Positions 1 to 5,676 of a stretch of 10,132 nucleotides of DNA are shown in pieces. How positions within the stretch are numbered: position 1 is the stretch's first letter; each line of letters opens with the position of its first letter. The position numbers and the translations under genes are program-made. Source of the stretch: Acidimicrobiales bacterium (GTDB lineage Bacteria > Actinomycetota > Acidimicrobiia > Acidimicrobiales > RAAP-2); NCBI GenBank assembly GCA_030044045.1, contig JASHWO010000303.1, positions 1 through 10,132 of the forward strand. Reading direction: 5' to 3'. The notes below the pieces were generated by a model that searched no databases, was not told the DNA's origin, and saw only the letters and a list, made by a program, of their open reading frames with translations.

Positions 1-119
1 TGGGGGACGGCCGGTGGCTGCTGCGGGCGCCGGACCACGCCGCGCTGTGCGACGCCCTGGCCGCCACGCCGCGCCCGCCGGGGACGTTACGGGTCACCGT
101 CGACCCGACCGACTTGTAG
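1..119 (+). CDS. priA: C-terminal end of probable primosomal protein N' (PriA), partial
   Basis: The frame beginning at base 3 is open from the window edge and stops at TAG 117-119, giving 38 residues. The tail ends in LRVTVDPTDL, which fits the 'RVDVDP' strand that closes PriA helicases. The preceding segment (LLRAPDHAALCDALA) resembles the last helix of the PriA C-terminal domain. PriA is the replication-restart DNA helicase that loads the replisome at stalled forks. The call rests on this short tail and on context: priA directly upstream of def is a common bacterial order. The stop lies 9 bases before the def start. What is seen is a coding tail; the family name is inferred, and with so few residues another protein is possible. 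Confidence 0.55.
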   Translation, partial: GDGRWLLRAPDHAALCDALAATPRPPGTLRVTVDPTDL

Positions 120-122
120 CAT
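117..122 (+). promoter_or_regulatory. Putative -10 box for leaderless def transcript
   Basis: TAGCAT fits the actinobacterial TANNNT -10 pattern and lies exactly 6 bases before the GTG start of def. No Shine-Dalgarno sequence precedes that GTG. This spacing would put the transcription start at or next to the start codon, giving a leaderless mRNA. The first three bases of the box are also the upstream gene's stop codon. No clear -35 element is visible. This is inference from pattern and spacing only. Confidence 0.35.
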
Positions 123-128
123 GCAGGC

Positions 129-611
129 GTGCTCCCCATCCGCCAGTACGGCGACCCGGTCCTGAAGCAGCGCACCCACGAGGTCGAGGAGATCGACGGG
201 CGGGTGGCCACGCTGGTGGAGGACATGCTGGCCACCATGTACGAGGCCCCGGGCACTGGCCTGGCGGCCAACCAGGTGGGCGTGCAGCGCCGGATCTTCG
301 TCTACGACGTGGGCGACGGGCCCCGTACGGTCATCAACCCGCGCATCGTGGAGACGTCGGGCGAGTGGACCTACGAGGAGGGCTGCCTGTCGGTGCCCGG
401 CCTGAGCTGGCCCATCGTCCGGCCCGACCGGGTGCACCTGGTGGGCCTGGATCTCGACGGGGACGAGATCTCGGTCGAGGCGGGGGAGCTGGAGGGCCGG
501 GTGTTCCAGCACGAGCTGGACCACCTCGACGGCATCCTGCTGGTCGAGCGGCTCGGCGAGGACCAGCGGCGCGAGGCGCGCCGCATCCTGCGCGCCCGGG
601 CCCTGGCGTAG
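129..611 (+). CDS. def: Peptide deformylase
   Basis: Removes the formyl group from the N-terminal methionine of nascent proteins at the ribosome exit, using a metal ion. All three family motifs are intact in the 160-residue product: motif I GTGLAANQ at residues 42-49, motif II EGCLSVP at 84-90 with metal ligand C86, and motif III QHELDH at 127-132 with ligands H128 and H132 and catalytic E129. Length is normal for bacterial deformylases. The GTG at 129 is the only start in this frame downstream of the in-frame stop at 117-119, and the sequence MLPIRQYGDPVL matches the usual N-terminus. It has no Shine-Dalgarno, so translation may be leaderless. The common partner fmt does not follow; a 319-bp gap and a surface-protein gene do. 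Confidence 0.97.
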   Translation: MLPIRQYGDPVLKQRTHEVEEIDGRVATLVEDMLATMYEAPGTGLAANQVGVQRRIFVYDVGDGPRTVINPRIVETSGEWTYEEGCLSVPGLSWPIVRPDRVHLVGLDLDGDEISVEAGELEGRVFQHELDHLDGILLVERLGEDQRREARRILRARALA

Positions 612-624
612 CAGCCCGGCGTAG

Positions 625-639
625 CGGCGACGGTCGCCG
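625..639 (+). terminator. Weak hairpin 14 bases after def
   Basis: CGGCGAC and GTCGCCG are inverted copies separated by one base, which allows a 6-bp stem with a 3-base loop. Only two Ts follow, so it would be a poor intrinsic terminator. In DNA this GC-rich the repeat could be chance. Confidence 0.25.
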
Positions 640-757
640 TTCGGGCGCCCCGCCCCCGGCGATCTCTTCGGCGACGGCCGCACACGTCTCAGGCTGCTCC
701 CAGCCCCCTCAGGCACGCTTGGCGCGCGCCGGCGCGGGGAGCGCGGCCGAACCGGTA

Positions 758-790
758 CTCGTTCCCCCAGGTCAGGGGGAAAGAAACGAG
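758..790 (+). promoter_or_regulatory. Bulged hairpin upstream of the surface-gene promoter
   Basis: CTCGTT (758-763) pairs with AACGAG (785-790), and CCCCC (764-768) pairs with GGGGG (775-779). The loop is AGGTCA and the right arm has a 5-base bulge (780-784). An alternative fold extends the inner stem to TTCCCCC/GGGGGAA. There is no T-tract after it, so it does not look like a terminator. It ends two bases before the first ATTACC and may be a DNA binding site or a transcribed structure. Its role is unknown. Confidence 0.4.
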
Positions 791-798
791 AAATTACC

Positions 799-838
799 AT
801 TACCTATTTCCTTCGACCAATAGTTGTGGTAGAAACCG
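799..838 (+). promoter_or_regulatory. Promoter-like element before the 1545-aa gene, shared with tetR
   Basis: ATTACCT is followed 15 bases later by TAGTTGTGG and then TAGAAACCG. A very similar arrangement lies upstream of tetR: ATTACCT, 15 bases, TACTGTGG, AAGAACCG. The TA at 821 fits a -10 position with ATTACC near -35 (spacing 16), which would put transcription start near 832-834. ATTACC is not a standard housekeeping -35, so an alternative sigma factor or an activator site is possible. The match was found by eye and the promoter role is inferred. Confidence 0.4.
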
Positions 839-917
839 TTCCAGCGTTTGTCGGGGGTCGGCGGGTGTTTCGCGGCCGCGGCAACGTGCACAGGGACAAC
901 AGGGACAAACGGCGGTT
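834..917 (+). promoter_or_regulatory. Foldable 5' leader of the 1545-aa gene
   Basis: Two separated arms pair in order: AACCG (834-838) with CGGTT (913-917), and CGTTTGTC (845-852) with GACAAACG (904-911). This makes a 13-bp long-range stem with a 6-base bulge on the left and one unpaired base on the right. Inside it are a small CGC/GCG hairpin around 871-880 and two perfect tandem copies of CAGGGACAA (891-899, 900-908). The stem closes 3 bases before the AGGGGG ribosome site. It matches no riboswitch class I recognise; I compared it mentally with the c-di-AMP and c-di-GMP types without a fit. Confidence 0.35.
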
Positions 918-930
918 GACAGGGGGTTAG

Positions 931-3900
931 ATGCTGGTGCGGCGAATTCGTGGTCGAAGCGCGGCCGGTGGCCGTTCGCGCGACGTGGCTGGTACCGGAC
1001 CGATCGACGGGAGGTGGGGAGACGACCCGCACGCGCCCGCACGCGGCGCGTCGCGTGACGGGGTGACCGGCGGCACCCGCCGCCGGCTCTTCGCGGCGGG
1101 CCCGTCGCGCGCCGGGATCGTCCGCTCGCTCGTCACGGGCGCCATGGCCCTCAGCCTGTGCCTCGGCCTCTTCTCCGCGGCCGTCGCCACCTCGAGCGTG
1201 GCGTCAGGCACGACACTCGCCACCTGCAAGGCGACATCGACCAGCACATGCAAGCTCACACTGCCGTTGACCGGAGGGTCGTGGGCTACCCAGGGCGGGA
1301 CACCCACCCCGTTCCCGGCCACAGCCACAGCCGGGTTCCACGGGACCGAGAACGGCAGCGGGGGCGGCCTCCACGGCAAGCTGTCCTTCTCGACGACCAC
1401 GGCGACCACAACAGGGGCCACCACGGTGTTCAGCTTCTTCGAGACGACGACGACATCGGCCGTCGGCCTGGTGAAGCCCACAGGCAACGTCGTCATCACA
1501 GACGTGCTCACCATGCAGGTGCACATCGAGAAGCCGGACACATTCCACTGCATCTCGACGCCGCTCGACGTGACCTTCAAGTCCACCGCGCCCTACAACC
1601 CGGCGACAGGCGGGAACGTCACCCTGGTCGCCTCGACATTCACCATCCCCGGGTTCACCACAGGCCCAGGGGGCTGCATCACAATCGCCATCAACACACT
1701 CGACAAGCGGACCGCCGGCAGCACGGGCAACGAGCTCACGGCGAGCCTCCACGGCACGCTGGTGGTCCCCTCGGTCCCCACCCGCACATCGATCACGACC
1801 CTCAAGGCGACACCACCGGCCGGGAACATCGCCGGCCAGACAACGACGCTCACCGCCACAGTGGCGCCCTCGTCGGCGTCGGGTCACGTGACATTCCTCA
1901 CAGGCACCACGGTGCTGGCGAAGGTGAACCTGTCGTCCCCAAATGCGACACATCCGAACCCGTTCGCCCAGTACAAGACCACCACGCTGCCCGCAGCCGA
2001 CGACCACCTCAGTGCCGTCTACAGCGGCGACGGGCACTTCAAGCCGAGCACCGGCACGCTGGCGTACACCGTCCACGGTGACCCGACGTCCGACGTCAAC
2101 TACCCCTCGAAGGTCTTGCTGGGAGCGACCACACCGACCAAGTTCGCCGGCGTGGTCACCGACCCCTCGAACGGCCCGACACTGCCGAACGTCCAGCTCG
2201 ACTTCAAGTTCACCGGCGTTTCGGGGCTCAAGCACACACAGCTCCCCCTGCTGGTCTGTACGACCCCGACGTACACACCGGCCGACTGCACGGCGAACAT
2301 CCTCACCGGGACCAGCACCCTCAAAGGTGTGTACGGCGGTCTGGCCGGCAAGAAGAGCTTCTCGCTGACCCCGGGCCAGCAGATCCCGCTCTACTTCGAG
2401 CTGTCGGCGGCGAGCGGCGCCAAGTTCGGGCCCCTCACCGTCACAACCAGCCTCGTGACGACCACAAGCGCCGGCTCGACGGTAGTCGCCACCCTGGCCA
2501 CCAGCAGCGTACAGGTGGACGTCGTGAGCTCGGCCACCCCCGAGACAACCACGATCACCGGCGGTTTGAAAGGCGCGGGTGACGACGAGACCTACCAGGG
2601 CTACAGCGTTGTCCCGACGGCCGCCATCACCTACGCGACAGCGAGTGGCCCGAAGCCGACGGGGACGGTGACCATCGAGCTCACAACGAACGTCACAGGC
2701 AGTACGGTCAAGACCTCGATCGGTGCGTTCCCCGTACAGAAGCTCCTCACAAATACACCGACAACATTCTTTACAGTATTCAAGCTGAACACCGCGACAT
2801 GGCCGGTTGGACCATCCAAGGTCACGTTCGTCTACTCCGGCGATGCCTTCTACAAGGCGAGCACCTCTACGACGCCAGTCACATTCACGATCCTCGCACA
2901 TGCCGGATCGAAGTACGTGTGTGATTTCACAATCATCGGTTTTGCATTCACAAATGGCGGGGCGATCGTCACAAGCTTCTCAACAGTGACGCTCCCTACC
3001 TCTGCGCCCGCGGGGAGCACCGTTCACGCCATCTTTAGCATGCATGTTGGCGTCGACGCACAGACATTGTTCTTGGCGACATTGGCGAGTGCGTCGGTTC
3101 CATTCAAAGCGTCCCTCCATCCGTCGGGCACCGCGGCTAAATCGCTACCCACAGGGGGAGTCGCGATGACCGATATCCAGAGCGAGTCGCTCGATGCCGC
3201 CACGCACACCCTGTACGTCGCAGCGGGCGGCGGTGATGCGGTCGGTGTGATCACAGCCTCGACGGACACGATCGAGCACACCATTCCCACGAAGTCTGAA
3301 CCTCTGAACGTGGTGTTCGACCCGGCAAACGATCTGGTGTACGTCACGCTCCCGCTCTCGAAGAGCATCGCGATGATCACAGCAAAGACGAACGCGGTAG
3401 TGGGAACAATTCCGCTGGCTGGCGAGCCCTACGGCGAAGCGCTGGACAGTGCCACCCATACCCTCTACGCCACGAACTACGAGAAACCGACAGTCTTCGT
3501 CGTCACAGCATCGTCGAACACGGTGGAATCGCCGATAAAAGCTGGACATAAAGATACGTATCTTGCCGTGAACTCGACAACGAACACCATCTACGTGTCG
3601 AACCACGGGACAGCGACATCGTTGGTCGTCATCACAGGCAGGTCGGGAACCGTCAAGGCGACAGTCACCGTGTCGTCACCGACAGAGGTGGCGGTGGATC
3701 AAGCTGCGAACACGGTATATGTCTCCTCGAATTCCCATAATTCTGTCTATGTGATAACAGGAAAGACCGATACGCTGACGACGACTGTCGCGGTCGCGAC
3801 AGCTAAGAGCCTCGCCGTCGACACAGCGAGTGGTACGGTGTATGTCGTCTCGACAGGCAAGGTCGTGCTCCTGACAACCAACAGCAATACGAAGGTGGGC

Positions 3901-5568
3901 ACAGTCAAGATCCCCAGGGGGGATTCGGTCCTGGTCGACCCGACATCAGGCAGGGTGTTTGTTGGAGGAACATCGGGCATAACAGTCGTGGGAGGGAACC
4001 CTGTAGGTGTCGTTGGATCTATAAATACGGCTGGATCAGCGTGGACAAAGCCATCAACAGATCCGCTGAAGGATGCTGGGTATGTCACGTTGGCTGCTAC
4101 AATTATTGTACCCAACACGCCCGGGAAGACGACAGTGAGCGTGTCGTCGTTCGTGATGAGCACAAGCGCGCTGTTCCCGATCACAATTGGCTGTAAGGCG
4201 AACGGCAGTCCGGCGGTGATCGGCACCATCAACGTCCTGGCCAAGGCCAAGCCCACGGTCACCACCCAGCCGGCCTCCCAGACGGCCAACGCCGGCACAG
4301 CCGTCACCTTCACGGCCACGGCCAGCGGCGTCCCGGCCCCGAGCGTCCAGTGGCAGTCCTCTGCCAACGGCACCACATGGGTGAACATCACCGGGGCCAC
4401 CACAGCCAAGCTGGGCACACAGACCACCACGGCCACCTACACCACCCCGGCCACGACGGCGGCCGACAACGGCACCGAGTACCGGGCGGTGTTCACGAAC
4501 ACATCGGGCTCGGTGGACTCCGCGGCGGCCACGCTCAGCGTGAACGTGCCGCCCACGGTCACCACGGAGCCCTCCTCGGCGGCGGTGACGGCCGGGACCC
4601 CGGTCTCCTTCACCGCAGCGGCCACAGCCCGCCCGGCGGCCTCGGTCCAGTGGCAGGTGTCGACCAACGGCGGCAAGACATTCGCCAACGTGGCCGGGGC
4701 CACGAGCACCACGCTCACCTTCGCCCCGACCAAGGCGGAGAGCACAAACCAGTACCGGGCCGTCTTCACCAACACCCTCGGCTCGGCCACCACCAAGGCG
4801 GCGACGCTGACCGTCACCACCACCGGGTATCGTCTCTTCGGCTCCGACGGGGCGGTCTACGACTTCGGCACAGCCGCCTTCTACGGCTCGATGGGCGGCC
4901 AACCGCTCAACGCCCCGGTGGTGGGGGCAGCCGACACGCCCACAAACAAGGGCTACTGGGAGGTGGCCAGTGACGGCGGCATCTTCGCCTTCGGCACCGC
5001 CGGCTTCTACGGCTCCATGGGTGGGAAACCGCTCAACCAGCCCGTCGTCGGCATGGCGGCCACGCCCACAGGCAAGGGCTACTGGGAGGTGGCCAAGGAC
5101 GGCGGCATCTTCGCCTTCGGCGCCGCTCAGTTCTACGGCTCCATGGGGGGCCAGCCCCTCAACCAGCCGATCGTCGGCATGGCCGCCGCTCCCACAGGCA
5201 AGGGCTACTGGCTGGTGGCCGCGGACGGCGGCATCTTCGCCTTCGGCACCGCAGGGTTCTACGGCTCGACGGGGTCGCTGACCCTGGCCCAGCCGATCAC
5301 CGCCATGGCACCCGCCCCCACAGGCAAGGGCTACTGGCTGGTGGCCAAGGACGGGGGCATCTTCGCCTTCGGCGCAGCGCCGTTCGAGGGCTCGGCGGCC
5401 GGGGGCCTGGCCGGGCCCTACCTGGCCATGGCGGCGGCCCCCACAGGCAAGGGCTACTGGCTGGCCGGGGCCTTCGGGGCGGTGACCGCCTTCGGCACGG
5501 CCCCGCTGGCCGGTTCCATGGCCGGGCAACCACTCAATGCCCCGGTGGTGGCCATCACCGCCGGCTAG
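931..5568 (+). CDS. Large secreted multi-domain surface protein with Ig-like domains, inserted beta-propeller and six C-terminal 42-residue repeats
   Basis: The 1545-residue exported protein has no catalytic motif I can identify, so adhesion or ligand binding is inferred. Visible order: an arginine-rich N-terminus; hydrophobic signal core about 66-93; an unassigned Thr-rich domain about 94-282; a bacterial Ig-like domain about 283-384 ending near VYSGDGHF; an unassigned domain to about 530; a second Ig-like domain about 534-657 with VYSGDAFY; a domain with C664 and C1088 split by a seven-bladed YVTN-type propeller at about 748-1022; two tandem Ig-like domains at 1107-1206 and 1207-1298, each with VQWQ and YRAVFTNT; six GYW-type repeats at 1299-1545. 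There is no LPXTG signal or C-terminal membrane anchor. ATG 931 is chosen for AGGGGG at 921-926, but it leaves about 65 residues before the hydrophobic core; GTG 1063 is a possible alternative. Confidence 0.88.
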   Translation: MLVRRIRGRSAAGGRSRDVAGTGPIDGRWGDDPHAPARGASRDGVTGGTRRRLFAAGPSRAGIVRSLVTGAMALSLCLGLFSAAVATSSVASGTTLATCKATSTSTCKLTLPLTGGSWATQGGTPTPFPATATAGFHGTENGSGGGLHGKLSFSTTTATTTGATTVFSFFETTTTSAVGLVKPTGNVVITDVLTMQVHIEKPDTFHCISTPLDVTFKSTAPYNPATGGNVTLVASTFTIPGFTTGPGGCITIAINTLDKRTAGSTGNELTASLHGTLVVPSVPTRTSITTLKATPPAGNIAGQTTTLTATVAPSSASGHVTFLTGTTVLAKVNLSSPNATHPNPFAQYKTTTLPAADDHLSAVYSGDGHFKPSTGTLAYTVHGDPTSDVNYPSKVLLGATTPTKFAGVVTDPSNGPTLPNVQLDFKFTGVSGLKHTQLPLLVCTTPTYTPADCTANILTGTSTLKGVYGGLAGKKSFSLTPGQQIPLYFELSAASGAKFGPLTVTTSLVTTTSAGSTVVATLATSSVQVDVVSSATPETTTITGGLKGAGDDETYQGYSVVPTAAITYATASGPKPTGTVTIELTTNVTGSTVKTSIGAFPVQKLLTNTPTTFFTVFKLNTATWPVGPSKVTFVYSGDAFYKASTSTTPVTFTILAHAGSKYVCDFTIIGFAFTNGGAIVTSFSTVTLPTSAPAGSTVHAIFSMHVGVDAQTLFLATLASASVPFKASLHPSGTAAKSLPTGGVAMTDIQSESLDAATHTLYVAAGGGDAVGVITASTDTIEHTIPTKSEPLNVVFDPANDLVYVTLPLSKSIAMITAKTNAVVGTIPLAGEPYGEALDSATHTLYATNYEKPTVFVVTASSNTVESPIKAGHKDTYLAVNSTTNTIYVSNHGTATSLVVITGRSGTVKATVTVSSPTEVAVDQAANTVYVSSNSHNSVYVITGKTDTLTTTVAVATAKSLAVDTASGTVYVVSTGKVVLLTTNSNTKVGTVKIPRGDSVLVDPTSGRVFVGGTSGITVVGGNPVGVVGSINTAGSAWTKPSTDPLKDAGYVTLAATIIVPNTPGKTTVSVSSFVMSTSALFPITIGCKANGSPAVIGTINVLAKAKPTVTTQPASQTANAGTAVTFTATASGVPAPSVQWQSSANGTTWVNITGATTAKLGTQTTTATYTTPATTAADNGTEYRAVFTNTSGSVDSAAATLSVNVPPTVTTEPSSAAVTAGTPVSFTAAATARPAASVQWQVSTNGGKTFANVAGATSTTLTFAPTKAESTNQYRAVFTNTLGSATTKAATLTVTTTGYRLFGSDGAVYDFGTAAFYGSMGGQPLNAPVVGAADTPTNKGYWEVASDGGIFAFGTAGFYGSMGGKPLNQPVVGMAATPTGKGYWEVAKDGGIFAFGAAQFYGSMGGQPLNQPIVGMAAAPTGKGYWLVAADGGIFAFGTAGFYGSTGSLTLAQPITAMAPAPTGKGYWLVAKDGGIFAFGAAPFEGSAAGGLAGPYLAMAAAPTGKGYWLAGAFGAVTAFGTAPLAGSMAGQPLNAPVVAITAG
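2740..4195 (+). other. Lower-GC island inside the 1545-aa gene
   Basis: Base composition drops inside an intact reading frame. Hand counts of three 60-base rows starting at 3481, 3541 and 3721 give about 52, 48 and 45 percent GC, against about 72 percent for the row starting at 4441. A/T-ending codons, including several ATA, appear here and are rare on either side. The island covers the end of the second Ig-like domain, both halves of the cysteine-bracketed domain and the whole propeller. The edges are approximate. It suggests that this block has a different evolutionary source from its flanks. Confidence 0.65.
4825..5565 (+). repeat. Six tandem 126-bp (42-residue) repeats at the 3' end of the 1545-aa gene
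   Basis: Copies begin at 4825, 4951, 5077, 5203, 5329 and 5452, which are protein residues 1299, 1341, 1383, 1425, 1467 and 1508. The first four are exactly 42 residues, the fifth is 41, and the last is cut at 38 by the end of the protein. Key positions are GYW-x-VA, DGG-IFAFG, FYGSMGG, LN-x-PVVGMA and PTGK. The first copy is divergent at its start (GYRLFGSDG) and the last two drift. I recall similar repeats from secreted actinobacterial proteins with no assigned function. A blade-like beta fold or a carbohydrate-binding array is inferred. Confidence 0.92.
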
Positions 5569-5580
5569 GACGCCGACCCA

Positions 5581-5612
5581 CCGGCCCGGGCTCCCGACGG
5601 GGCCCGGGTCGG
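5581..5612 (+). terminator. 14-bp GC-rich hairpin between the two surface genes
   Basis: The 32 bases fold on themselves completely: a 14-bp stem, two of the pairs being G-T wobbles, with the loop CGAC. It starts 12 bases after the first gene's stop. No T-tract follows, so it may act as a 3' mRNA stabiliser or partial attenuator between two co-transcribed genes rather than as a classical terminator. Confidence 0.5.
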
Positions 5613-5665
5613 TGCCGGTGCCCGGACACGGCGCACGATTCGACAGCAGTCAACAAGGACGAACG

Positions 5666-5673
5666 AAGGGGAG
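5666..5673 (+). promoter_or_regulatory. Ribosome binding site fixing the GTG start of the 630-aa gene
   Basis: AAGGGGAG lies 3 bases before GTG 5677. The GTG-initiated product begins with a basic segment and then a hydrophobic export signal, which supports this start over the later ATG 5737 (M21), which would cut into the signal peptide. Confidence 0.6.
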
Positions 5674-5676
5674 AAC

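Larger units (their letters stand above)
612..930 (+). other. Gene-free region between def and the large surface-protein gene
   Basis: No convincing gene is present. The first 145 bases are very GC-rich and include a small inverted repeat at 625-639 and a 12-bp palindrome at 725-736. From about 757 the composition becomes AT-richer and ordered elements follow: a hairpin (758-790), ATTACC twice (793-798 and 799-804), a promoter-like element (799-838), a foldable leader (834-917), a 9-base tandem repeat (891-908) and a Shine-Dalgarno-like AGGGGG at 921-926. The region looks like a regulated promoter and leader for the downstream gene. Confidence 0.7.

Noticed and set aside
725..736. 12-bp palindrome CGCGCCGGCGCG
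   Set aside because: It is made only of G and C in a GC-rich stretch, so symmetry of this size has little weight.
768..776. CAGGTCAGG, whose reverse complement occurs at 7791-7799
   Set aside because: A 9-base match between two regions of this size is expected about once by chance, and the positions relative to the promoter-like elements differ.
916..921. TTGACA as a perfect -35 box before the 1545-aa gene
   Set aside because: At spacings of 16-19 the downstream hexamers are GC-rich (for example GCGGCG), and it overlaps the leader stem and ribosome site.
1204..2901. 565-codon reverse-strand open frame
   Set aside because: It is a shadow of the Thr-rich + strand gene, with Arg/Gly/Cys-rich content and no domain.
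3000..3030. LPTSAPAG as a sortase anchoring signal
   Set aside because: It is internal, lacks the LPXTG glycine position and is not followed by a hydrophobic segment and basic tail.
4054..5529. 491-codon reverse-strand open frame over the Ig and repeat region
   Set aside because: Its apparent repeats (such as GHQPVALACG) mirror the coding repeats of the + strand gene. It has no independent start signal.
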